Part shown: positions 55,703 to 64,000 of the stretch, piece by piece
How positions within the stretch are numbered: the first letter of the stretch is position 1
Layout of the letters: each line of letters opens with the position of its first letter
Origin: Paramacrobiotus metropolitanus
Taxonomy: Eukaryota; Tardigrada; Eutardigrada; Parachela; Macrobiotidae
Direction of reading: 5' to 3'
Length of the DNA: 64,000 nt
Assembly (NCBI RefSeq): GCF_019649055.1
Contig: NW_026570342.1
Span: forward strand, 332,595-396,594
Program-made: the position numbers and the translations under genes
The notes under the pieces: model-generated
Database searches by the model: none
Seen by the model: the letters and a program-made list of their open reading frames with translations, nothing else
What the model was told of the DNA's origin: nothing

Positions 55703-56045
55703 CATCCATTACCAATCAACGATGTCAAGACGCCAGCAATAACAGGTAAAATTGCACCCAAGAATCCTCCTTGCTGAAGAATGCGCTTCTTAGCTTTCAT
55801 GGATACCGTCGCAATGCAAGCAGCTTTAATGCTTTGCGATGACGTTTGCACTTGTCCAATTCAGTCGGCGATAGGCTGACGGTGTTTTGATTATGTTCAC
55901 AGCGATTTCTTCTATGGCCTTTAGTTGCGGTTTGTTGGCAAATCCCATCAAGACGCGGCGTTGTTTTGGTTTGAGGCCTTTCAAAGTAATCACAAAAGGG
56001 CGAGGGCTTTGACTCGTTCCGACATGGTTGGGGATATCGTTGCAA
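55703..56045 (-). CDS. pVI-like protein with membrane-active C-terminal peptide
   Basis: The N-terminal part (TLKGLKPKQRRVLMGFANKP, AIEEIAVNI) leads to SLSPTELDKCKRHRKALKLL and, after a one-base shift near 55797, to KKRILQQGGFLGAILPVIAG, ending SLIGNG at 55703. The basic stretch followed by GGF and a hydrophobic helix is the layout of the pVI-like membrane-disrupting proteins of adintoviruses, used in virus entry in adenoviruses. The final 32 codons were too short to be called automatically. It overlaps the 3' end of the ATPase gene. Confidence 0.65.
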
Positions 56046-56650
56046 TTAGCTTTAACATAAATTCGCGCCGATTGTTCGGGAAGTGCGTGTGATCTCACCC
56101 TTAAATAGTCCGGGCACGTTGATCTCATATCAATAATGAGCGGTTCAAAAGGCACAGAAGTGACTTTGCGGTACGCGTCTGGCAGCTGACTGAGTCCGGT
56201 TTGCCGAGCAAGTAGGTTGATCTGATTAACGTCACGCACGCTCTTAAACAAAACAAGGTACTGAGAGTTCAACGTAATATCCTCATTGACTTTCCCTGTT
56301 TGTACAGGTTTTGAAGCAATAACACAACGGAAACCTTCTTATGATGGATGCCGCGCGTAAATAAATTTGAGCAGCGCACGTCTTTGCATATGTCGCTAGC
56401 CAAGTCATCGATTATTAAAAGTGTTTGTTGATTAGTGTCGAAAAATTAGGAGACTCCAGAACTGTTTCAATGCCCTTAATGAATTCAACAGACGCTTGTA
56501 GATCATCAAAACATTTTGCCATTCACCATAGCAGTAAACTATTCGATGCGGAGGTGGACTAATCAACAGCTCTCGGTCTTTAATTAAAGATAACACGAAC
56601 TGCGTTTTGCCCGACATGGTTGGCCCACATACACACATACCAAACGGCGC
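56000..56650 (-). CDS. packaging ATPase (FtsK/A32-like) of the Polinton
   Basis: Near 56635 the frame reads CVCGPTMSGKTQFVLSL, a Walker A loop (GPTMSGKT), followed by HRIVYCYGEWQ. A Walker B (LLIIDDLA) lies near 56410, then HHKKVSVVLLLQNLYKQGK, LNSQYLVLFKSVRDVNQINL and the C-terminal LLARQTGL...PLIIDM. These are the motif order and spacing of the A32/FtsK-type genome packaging ATPases of Polintons. Frameshifts near 56490, 56420 and 56290. It powers DNA translocation into the capsid. The 5' start is just beyond 56638 and not well resolved. Confidence 0.9.
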
Positions 56651-56720
56651 TTGAAGCGCGGAAGTTCTTTAACACAATACATGGTGGTGGAAAACTTATG
56701 TCAAAAGCTACAAACCCGCT

Positions 56721-57340
56721 TTAATACAAACAGCACAAGCTTTTACACTCAGGCTTTAGAGTACGGTGAACTTCTTCGGGATCGTCGCCTTTTTCCAGCT
56801 GCTTACTATCAGTCCGCAGTAAACACACCCAGCCGTGTCCCTCCGTTCCATTGAAATCCTGCTGCAGCCAGTCGCACTGGGTGGACAATATGGATTTCCA
56901 CTCTGTTGGATATGAAGACAAGCGCTCTTCCGGTGTCTTCATAACTTTAGGGGTCGTAAAGCGTCGTCGTCGCAACAGAAACATATATTACCATTGCTGG
57001 GTCCTTCCCGGTCCCACAGATCCCGAACGCGGTAGCTTGATGCGTAAGCGCTTTCCTGAGCTGGCGGATCTGGTCGATAGCATCCAAACCGATTCGACTC
57101 ACAATGACTGGACACCGAGGGCGGTAGCGAGCATGGTGCACATCTACGTTTTCGTACGGCAGTAAATCCTCAATCCAAGTCCGCACTGATAGCAGTGTAT
57201 AAGGTTCGACCACGTATAGGAGAATCCAGATGCAGCCATCTCTTCTTTCGTTTGAGTGGTGAACTGCCATTGCTTGACATGGTTGAAGCTGTTAAGGCGG
57301 GCTAGATAATGCGCCATCCGTTTGTTGTACGGAGCCATTT
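56721..57340 (-). CDS. BIR-domain (IAP-like) protein, copy 1 (cargo gene)
   Basis: ATG near 57338 gives MAPYNKRMAHYLARLNSFNH, then a baculoviral IAP repeat: R-L-x-S-F, W, MAASGFSYTWSN, CYQCGLGL; after a shift near 57165, a Trp, and H-x6-C in VHHARYRPRCPV near 57100. C-x2-C...H...C is the zinc site of BIR domains. Downstream codons (LDAIDQIRQLRKAL, later ERLSSYPTEWKSILSTQCDW, to 56721) are unassigned. BIR proteins bind caspases or IAP antagonists and can block apoptosis; baculoviruses carry such genes. No RING finger was seen. Confidence 0.78.
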
Positions 57341-57409
57341 AATCTACGAAACACACGAAAACATCAATTTTGTTAGAGCTTATGTCTTATGGGCAGGCGA
57401 TACGTGTAC

Positions 57410-57725
57410 TGTTAAAAAAAAAAACAACGAATTTACCTCAGTAATCCTGCCAGTACTTATTTACGTCTCGAAATTTCTGCGCAAAAGCCGGTCGCAGTGC
57501 TTGCAAGTAGCGACAGTCAGGGTTATACGTAGCGTGAGCCGCCCAAAAGTCGGTATCACTATCACAGTGTGTCAGTTGATGACCACAACAAAAACACTCA
57601 GCGAGAAAGTAACCTTCCGAAGGAACAAAAATGTATCCACATTCGGCTAAACGACGTGGAGTTCGAATACGTAAAGTAAACTTTTCAGCAGGAACGTTTG
57701 TACGCGACTTTCCACGGAACTATAA
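57410..57725 (-). CDS. BIR-domain (IAP-like) protein, second copy or exon (cargo gene)
   Basis: A minus-strand block from an AG near 57722 reads FTLRIRTPRRLAECGYIFVP, then CFCCGHQL, FWAAHATYNPDC and RYLQALRP, with the stop near 57434. The LAECGY segment and the C-x2-C...H-x6-C pattern are those of a BIR domain. It lies just upstream of the other BIR block on the same strand and could be exon 1 of a two-BIR protein or a separate gene; the stop near 57434 and an adjacent GTAAAT donor-like site leave this open. Confidence 0.68.
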
Positions 57726-57910
57726 GCAGATGTGCCAAATGATTCCATTGCAAAAGTATCAAGAAACAATACTGCAAATTTTAGCGCTGAGCACTCAGGC
57801 TTTAAGTCAGCTTTCAGTTGCATTTTGCTTTTTTCTGTTTTTGCAATCATTTAAGGCCACGCCTGTAATCACGACAGTTACAGATTTTTGCAAATGCAGT
57901 GAAAGTCGAA

Positions 57911-58325
57911 ATGTCTAATCTCCAAGTTATGCTACCCGACCTTAACCGTCGCGAGCGGCGATGGGAAAAGGTCACGGTGGCAGTTTTTATTTTCTGTTAT
58001 TCGCACTATTTACGTTCTTTGTTCTACTAGACGCGTTTGAAAGGTCCTGCAAACCGATCACTGGAACAGTACTGTTCGGAATCTCACGTCGTGACGAGCT
58101 AGCAAAGGTTAGTTGACAAAGCGCTTTGTATGTAAGGTTGAGTGGTGGCTACTGATCGACTCGCTGTTCTTTAGAAAAATATGCCCGTGGATCAACCGCC
58201 AACAGCACAGTCTCATACCATGAGAATAAATGTATAACCTTCTTACGAAGACGTTTCCAATGTGCCTGTTCTAGTAGCCGAGATATACTGCATGCATAGA
58301 ATGTTCATTGTTACCGGGTGTCCCC
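57911..58325 (+). CDS. possible small membrane protein, plus strand
   Basis: ATG 57911 opens MSNLQVMLPDLNRRERRWEK followed by a hydrophobic stretch (VTVAVFIFCYSHYL) and a stop near 58028. Further plus-strand codons near 58220-58325 contain PSYEDVSNVPVLVAEI. Both lie in a gap between leftward genes. No intron was verified and no family is recognised, so support is weak. Confidence 0.28.
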
Positions 58326-58349
58326 GGGGTGAAATAAAAAAAAGGAAAA

Positions 58350-58948
58350 CTTGCAATTGCGCCGAATTACGATTGAACAACTAAAACTTAAGTTCATCAA
58401 AAACTGATTCGTCACTTCTGTTTCAAATCAGACAGCTGTGTCATACAATGCTAACAAATCCAAATGATCATACAAGCACGAGTAGAAACATCCCGTCGGC
58501 AGCTCTTGTAAAGACGTTTCTCCACGTTTCGCTTCAGGTCTCTGCCCAGAAGTCCGGCTTAAAACGCTGAATTTCGTCGTTGATGTTGTCGAGATAGATG
58601 CTCCAAATGCGTTTGGCAGCTCTTCAAAAACACATTTGACTGACTTGCAATTGCGCCGAATTACGATTGAACAACTAAAACTTAAGTTCATCAAAAAACT
58701 GATTCGTCACTTTCTGTTTCAAATCAGACAGCTGTCGCAAGTCATACAATGCTAACAAATCCAAATGATCATACAAGCACGTAGAAACATCCCGTCGGCA
58801 GCTCTTGTAAAGACGTTTCTCCACGTTTCGCTTCAGGTCTCTGCCCATGAAGTCCGGCTTAAAACGCTGAATTTCGTCGTTGATGTTGTCGAGATAGATG
58901 CTCCAAAATGCGTTTGGCAGCTCTTCAAAACACATACATTTGACTGAC
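58350..58948. repeat. tandem duplication of about 294 bp (two units)
   Basis: Unit 1, about 58350-58643, and unit 2, about 58644-58948, both start cttgcaattgcgccgaatta and end tttgactgac. They are nearly identical but differ by several 1-6 base indels (for example gctgtgtca against gctgtcgcaagtca). Both contain the C-terminal codons of the minus-strand gene to the right. Unit 1 is the extra, decayed copy, or the result of a failed assembly overlap. Confidence 0.92.
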
Positions 58949-60276
58949 CGGAATTTGCTGTTTCATTCCATGTACTTTTACCTGCATATCCACGGTCTTT
59001 TCGCGGCACAAACTCATTCAGCAGCTGTAGTTGCTGTACCTCGTCGGCATCCCGGAAATCTCTGAAGACTCGGTATCGCGCACTTCGATACAATATCTTC
59101 CTTCCTAAAGCCTCGAATCTGAAGTGCGCTTCACCGCGACCCATGCTGACAAACGTTCCCCGTAGACGAGGGCCAAAATCGTGCAGAGGGCATTCAATCA
59201 TGGCGTGGCGTCGCTTCACTTTGATGTTGGCTGGTCGCTTCCAGTCCAAATGGCTTTTATACGAAAGCATATACTGGAGGAATGCTACGAATTCAGCTTT
59301 TCCTGTAGTAAGTACTCCCATGGGAGACATTAACTGAACGGTGTAGACCTCGCCGCGGTTGTCCCTCGTGAGTGCAAGCGATGCGTTTCCAAAGTTCATC
59401 CGTTCTACGGGTTCGCTTTCTGCACATAACAATCCAAAAATTAATACAGTCATTCTGGATTAACGCTTTACTTAAAACAAGAACTAAAATATACACCCGT
59501 GGGTGTGAACGTGGGTGTTGGTTATTACGACTGCAAATACAACTTACGAAGTTTTCGTACTTCTGATAGAGTTATGCAATTTTAGCGACGAAACTAATCA
59601 AATTCTGACAACCTGAGCAGTGTAATACAGTATATCCACACAAAAACATTAAGTACCTCGCAGAAACTGATCCCTTGGTGACGGTTCTGCTGATTGCGGT
59701 AACGGCGACGATAAAATTTTCCATAGGTCCACCCATTCGTTCACCGTTTGCCCCTGAATAACTTCGTTGCCACTGTCCGGAGGCGATTCCAAACCGCTGA
59801 ATCCACTTTGCAAGACTTCTACGGTAATCGGCTGTAAGGGAGAACCAACACCGCCGTTGAAAATGTTCCCAGCTCCGCCCGTGAGAACTCCATCCACAAA
59901 AGTTGGCTGACCGATAAGCGTAGCAATAGGGGCAAGCTGGTTGGTCCGGCAGAATCAACGTCAGTCCAAGCACTAACCTCAGCTACAAAATTGGCGTGGT
60001 TCTCTGAAAGCTGCTCTGCGTACCCGGTTCCACCGTTTGCATACCGCATTGCTCAAAAGAAACACGGGCGTCGACCTCCGTAACCAATGGGTCTCCGGTC
60101 TCCATCTGCTCTGTAGGGTCACCATTCGGCATGCCCATCTCAGCTAGAACCACAGCCATATCAGCGATCCATTGCGCGTCGGCGTCCACTGGCCCGCTAT
60201 TTGTAGATAATGCGGGCGGATTATCAAGATTAAAATCGGCATCATAGTCATCAAAATCTAACCAGCTGAAGTCCAT
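58685..60276 (-). CDS. unknown Polinton protein with acidic N-terminus (putative regulator)
   Basis: ATG 60276 opens an acidic segment (MDFSWLDFDDYDADFNLDN) and continues in pieces through 59640 with frameshifts near 60000 and 59900. The block near 59750 contains NEWVDLWKILSSPLPQS. An intron from a GTACTT donor (about 59650) to ATGTGCAG (about 59432) carries two ACACCCACG-type motifs. The downstream exon (ESEPVERMNFGNASLALTRD, FLQYMLSYKSHLDWKRPANI, FRDFRDADEVQQLQLL) continues to a stop near 58685 (LKQKVTNQFFDELKF). No domain family is recognised. The acidic, aromatic N-terminus is like a transcription activation domain; that is inference. Confidence 0.55.
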
Positions 60277-60323
60277 TATAAACCATAGGAAAACAATTAT
60301 TGGCCAGAAATGTGGAAGAAGAG

Positions 60324-60611
60324 AACTTTGACTCAGTGAGAATGGAGACTGTAGAAGAACTGGCTAAAATTGCAAGGCAAAACCAGCTGGACTTGGCTTT
60401 CCCACGATTCGCTATACTGAGAACGAAGAATCGGAAGCCCTGCCTCCCATTCTTCTCTTCGAGTTCAATTACGTCACCAGCGTACCGTGTGCAAGATTCG
60501 AATTTAAATTGCCGGTGAATGGCAGTTCGAGTCCGCTGCAGTTCTACGCTGCATCTGAATCTGATAATGCCACGGGTAGCCGTCGAATCTCGAAAATTTT
60601 AGGATTCTTAT
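60324..60611 (+). CDS. small unknown protein, plus strand, frameshifted
   Basis: A short frame containing METVEELAKIARQNQLDLAF (from about 60342) and, after a shift near 60445, a hydrophobic/basic block (LLFEFNYVTSVPCARFEFKL) ends with a TAA near 60611. It reads away from the acidic gene on the other strand. No homology is recognised. Confidence 0.38.
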
Positions 60612-60619
60612 AACTTACC

Positions 60620-60920
60620 TGCTGTTTTAATCCAAGTTGTAATTACTGCGGTAAATTTTAATACAGTGTTACTGTACTTTGATATAACGCAGCTTATTTA
60701 GCGTTTACGTACAAGCAAAATACCAACAACTGCAAACTCAAGAATCGTATTAGCAAATAAAAAAAAAAAACGTAATAACACAGTAAAATCAATAATACCA
60801 TAATAACAGTAATCATCTTTACCAGTAAAACCAAGTGCAGTAACAGCGTGTATTCTGAACACCTACGGTTCCTTGAAAGTATACAAAAAATATACGCAAC
60901 GAACTACAAAAAACAAACAA
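60620..60920. other. AT-rich spacer inside the Polinton
   Basis: A/T-rich with A runs and aataa words (polyadenylation-like) between convergent genes. No coding feature. Confidence 0.5.
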
Positions 60921-60924
60921 AACA

Positions 60925-63362
60925 TTAGGCTGCCCCGCCAGTTCCATCCTCATCCTCCGACAGCAATGGGTTTTCGGGAACCGCTTCCCCACCAGCCATC
61001 AGAGCGTCCCAACCTGCCCCGGTCTCCACCAGGTTTTCGTCCTCCTCCGTCCAGCTGTCCAGCGCGGCGTGCCCTGCAGCCGCTGCCGGCTGTTGCGGCA
61101 CTTCTTCTGCGTCGCCACCGGCCAGGACCTCCAGTGCAGGCTGCTGCCCATCGGCCTGCGCGTGTTGCTGGACCACATGAGCGTCTAGTTCGTGCTCTGG
61201 GTACAGGTAAGTAGTGCGCCCAACCCACGCCGGAGGCCAGTTTTCCTCGCCCGATTCTCCCGTCTCGTCCCCGTTCTCGTTCAGCATCACCCATTGCACC
61301 TTGCGGGTGGGGAAGCGCCGCAGGTATTCGTGACGGAGACTGGATCATCCGACGTGGCCCAAGCCCAGCACGACCGCTGACCTCCGTGTCCTGGAATCCC
61401 GCCCACGTGACGCGCGACGGTCTCCTTACGACCAGTACTGCCGGCAAGAAAGCCGCAAAATGGACAACGGAACCTTTTGCCGCCGCGCAGCTGGATGTCT
61501 TCACGCAGCTTCTCCAGGCGTTCACGAGCCTGCAATTAAACATAAAATAAACTGACGTTTGTGTTGCCGTGGGTGTACCGTGGGTGTTGCCGTGGGTGTA
61601 TGAAAGTGACCTACCTCTACATATCCACTTTGCCCGTCACGGGCATCCACGAAATCTTCCAGCTCTCCTTCTTCTTCGGAAAGCTCGGCGTCAGACGGTA
61701 CATCAATATGGCGAAATTCGAGTACGGTCGACTTCCAGTGGGCGACCGGATGGGTCTTCCTGCCGACCTTCAACTTCGTGATGCGGTTGCACAGATGCAT
61801 CCCGTCCGGAGCGGCAGCTGAGCGCTGTTTCTTCTGCGCAGGCCCAAGCTGTTGCTTGCGGACAGAACCGTTCGGCCCACTGCTGGTGCTGGGCTCTTGG
61901 TCGAAACGTGCCGGGCTCAAGGTTCGCTTAGCGGGTTGCCTGGTCAACGGACCGGATGTCCGCGGAGCTCGGGTCGGCTGGGCCCGGGTCGGCGGAGGCC
62001 TGGACGGTGGAGGCCGGGTAGTTGGGGTCAGGGTCGGCAGGCCGGTGAACGGAGGGCCGGTGGCCGGAAGACCGGCTGCCGGAGTACCGGTGGCCGGAGC
62101 GCCGTTGGCCGGAGGGCCGTTGGCCGGAGGACCGGTGGCCGGAGAACTGGTGGCCGGAAAGCCGGTGGCCGGAAAACCATGGCCGGAAAACCGGTGGCCG
62201 GAAAGCCGGTGGCCGGAAAGCCGGTGGCCGAAACCGGTGGCCGGAAAACCAGGCCAGGCCGTTGGCCGGAGGACCGGTGGCCGGAAGACTGGTGGCCAGA
62301 AAGCCGGTGGCCGGAAAACCGGTGGCCGAAGGGCCGTTGGCCGGAGGACCGGTGGCCGGAAGACTGGTGGCCGGAGAATTGGTGGCCGGAGGGCCGGTGG
62401 CCGGAAAACCGGTGGCCGGAAAACCGGTGGCCGGAGGACCGGTGGCCGGAAGACTGGTGGCCGGAGACCAGGCCGGCGGAGCCAAGGTCCACAGGCCGGT
62501 GGAAGTCGACTTGACTTTCTACCAGCGGACGCCTTGCCGATGCTGGCTTCTTTGCAGCGGCTTTTCTTGGAAGCGGCCTCCGCTTTTTTGGCAGCGGAAG
62601 CAGCCTTTTTGCTTCGGAGTCTTGCTTAGCTCCGGCCGCCTTCTTCTTCGCGTTGCCCTGAACACGGAGCTTTGTTTACCGCCGCCCTTCTTGGCAGCTG
62701 GCGTCGCGGATGGCTCAGCAGTATTCGGCACAGAGGATGTCGGTGCCGCTTTCCCAGTCGAGGGCACCTTTGCAGCTGTGGCTTTTCTTCTTCGTCGCTG
62801 GTTTGTAGCCTTCTTACGGGAAGAAGAGCGTGGGGAGCAGCCTTCGGACGAGAGCGGCACCGCCGCTTTTTTCTTCGCCGGAGCCGTATTGCCCTGAGAA
62901 CTTTAAAATTAAAAGATCTTGTTAATTACAATAATAATAACTGTTTAACATCATCAATAACAATATATATATATAAATATATGTTAGTAACTATAACTAT
63001 AAAAATATAATATTTAAGTACTGCAGTACGCACGCATCAGTTTTGCCGGCGGAGTCTGCATTCGGAAGGGCGCGTGAGCGGCGCGCATCAATACGGAGGC
63101 GAGGGGCTGCTATCTGCGGACTCATCCGCTCCAGTTCCGTCGCCTTTCTGGCTCTGGATCCTTGGTCCGTGTCTGCCACAGCACCGCGGGCTGTATTCGG
63201 GCGAGTTGGAGACAGTGCTGCGCTGCCATCAGCAACAGAAACGGTGCCCTGGGGCAGTTGCCCCTGAGGCTGCCCTTGCTGGGGCGCGCTCATTTGCGGC
63301 CGCTCGGCGTTGTTTTCTGAAATTTTAAAGAAACAAAAGTTTCCGACGGCCGATATGCACAA
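60925..63362 (-). CDS. multi-exon Polinton gene: basic, low-complexity and zinc-finger-like parts
   Basis: From about 63362 (MCISAVGNF or a nearby start; MSAPQQGQPQGQLPQGTV) a first exon runs to near 63010. After an acceptor near 62901 a basic exon reads CSPRSSSRKKATNQRRRRKA. A Pro/Ala/Ser-rich repetitive part (62480-61930) follows, then KRTLSPARFDQEPSTSSGPN. An intron at about 61615-61532 (GTAGGT...TTGCAG) contains three ACACCCACGG motifs. The next exon has a C2H2-like finger (FRCPFCGFLAGSTGRKETVA, RHVGGIPGH). An acidic C-terminus ends LLSEDEDGTGGAA at 60925. Frameshifts near 62510, 61935 and 61300. The function is unknown; the basic part suggests nucleic-acid or core binding. It could be more than one gene. 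Confidence 0.5.
62040..62478. repeat. 15-bp minisatellite (ccggtggccggaaaa)n inside the gene
   Basis: About 29 units of a 15-bp motif with few variants (aaa/gag/aag and ttggcc/gtggcc changes) and occasional 1-2 base phase shifts. Being a multiple of three without stops, it stays open in several frames on both strands and creates long spurious frames (for example on the plus strand 61778-62629). On the gene strand it encodes pentapeptide repeats such as PPATG or FSGHR, depending on frame. Confidence 0.95.
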
Positions 63363-63369
63363 TCCAACA

Positions 63370-63919
63370 CGTTGTGCACCGTGCAGCTGACTGCGTTTTG
63401 GGTGACAATAATGAATTTATTACGCAAAGGGCAGACCGCTGCATGGTACACAACGTTGAATTACGCAAAACATAATCGGCCAGTATACCCAACACGTACC
63501 GCTTTCCATTCTCAGCGGGCGTTGCTGGTGTGTTGCAGCGAAATTCCCTTCAAAGAGGAAGAGGAGAGCGTCGGTGGGGAGGAGAAATGGGACGGAGAAC
63601 TCCGAGGCCTCCGTGAAAAATTGGGAAGGTCGCTATCGCCGGTACGGCTAAAAACGACAAATCAGTCACGTGCGGCCTAAAAAAGGTTACCGAAACAGTG
63701 GCGGGAATGAAAGGGTCGTCGCACTATAATTAGACGACAACCAGACGTCGTCACTGATTTCTGGCGATGGCAGAAAGGAAGATTTGATAATAAAAAAAAT
63801 CCAGAATGATTTTTTTTTAAAACTTAAATTCAACAGGTGCACAAATATACATATGCAGCACCACTTAATTAGGTAGCTACAGTTAACGTAACTGCCTCCT
63901 CGGCTAATACTTGGGAGGT
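63370..63919. other. right subterminal region of the Polinton
   Basis: Probably the upstream region of the leftward gene ending at 60925. A 102-codon plus-strand frame (63372-63680) has no signature. A and T runs occur near 63800. Confidence 0.45.
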
Positions 63920-64000
63920 TGGTAGAGACAGCCGCCACTTGTATTGCGGCTGCCCCACCTGTATTGGGCAAACTCTATGAGGGACCCGACTCCTGCTGCT
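63920..64000 (-). repeat. right terminal inverted repeat of the Polinton
   Basis: 81 bp, the reverse complement of 42545-42627 with two bases fewer. It ends cctgctgct at the last base of the window, so any extension or target duplication lies outside. Confidence 0.96.

Larger units (their letters stand above)
42545..64000. mobile_element. Maverick/Polinton (adintovirus-like) element, about 21.5 kb
   Basis: Bounded by inverted repeats 42545-42627 and 63920-64000 that begin AGCAGCAGGAG. It encodes the diagnostic set: protein-primed DNA polymerase B, retroviral-type integrase with chromodomain, adenain-like protease, packaging ATPase, major and minor capsid proteins, and pX- and pVI-like proteins. 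The polymerase and ANP32-like gene run rightward at the left end; nearly everything from 48.6 kb onward runs leftward. Many genes carry single frameshifts. The left boundary is confirmed by comparison with the uninterrupted paralogous site at 39540; the right boundary coincides with the window end, so the target duplication is not visible there. Such elements integrate with 6-bp duplications; the six bases to the left are gacgaa. Confidence 0.95.

Noticed and set aside
61778-62629. Long plus-strand frames of 220 and 283 codons
   Set aside because: They run through the 15-bp minisatellite and encode only Gly/Arg/Trp/Val repeats. The minus strand has consistent non-repeat coding on both sides.
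63372-63680. 102-codon plus-strand frame near the right end
   Set aside because: No domain, splice context or conserved pattern; it lies in the presumed upstream region of the leftward gene.
1-64000. tRNA, rRNA or CRISPR-like arrays
   Set aside because: No convincing tRNA B-box in cloverleaf context, no rRNA-like segment and no spaced repeat array was found by eye. The tandem repeats present have no unique spacers.

Overview
The window is a stretch of a compact metazoan genome. Genes have short GT-AG introns, sit on both strands, and include lipocalins, a rhodopsin-like GPCR, F-box-type proteins and a P-loop GTPase relic, among decayed retrotransposons. The GPCR style and the lineage-specific look of the F-box/Tudor-like cluster suggest an ecdysozoan, perhaps a tardigrade. 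That assignment is inference.

Layout. 1-7.5 kb is gene-poor: simple and degenerate repeats, two foldback mobile elements with 7-bp target duplications, and GPCR debris. 7.5-8.7 kb holds an intact three-exon lipocalin (minus); a damaged paralogue lies inverted at 21.1-22.3 kb. 10.2-13.9 kb is a broken P-loop GTPase gene whose large intron holds a 5'-truncated non-LTR retrotransposon. 14.4-17.4 kb is the best-preserved copy of that retrotransposon class (RT plus CCHC plus restriction-like endonuclease), and 19.3-20.9 kb is a third, decayed copy. 22.3-26.6 kb is intergenic with dispersed repeats. 26.8-28.0 kb carries coiled-coil and acidic exons, 29.7-30.7 kb a secreted Cys/Ser/Thr-rich protein, 32.2-33.2 kb an intact GPCR, and 33.7-35 kb GPCR and F-box relics. 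36.1-42.5 kb is a minus-strand cluster of F-box-type genes, at least partly a tandem duplication.

42,545-64,000 is a complete or nearly complete Maverick/Polinton (adintovirus-like) element of about 21.5 kb with terminal inverted repeats of about 81 bp. It inserted into the last coding exon of one tandem copy of an F-box-cluster gene. It has the expected morphogenesis and replication set: protein-primed DNA polymerase B (plus strand), adenain-type protease, major capsid protein, pX-like core protein, penton-like minor capsid protein, chromodomain integrase, pVI-like membrane peptide protein and packaging ATPase (minus strand). It also carries unusual cargo: an ANP32-like LRR-acidic protein, a two-repeat TBP-like protein, a PC4-like protein, and two regions encoding BIR (IAP-type) domains. 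A multi-exon basic/low-complexity/zinc-finger gene lies at the right end. Several introns share an ACACCCACGG motif on the coding strand.

Most genes of the element are interrupted by single-base frameshifts with few or no nonsense codons. This suggests either a very young inactive copy or uncorrected assembly indels.
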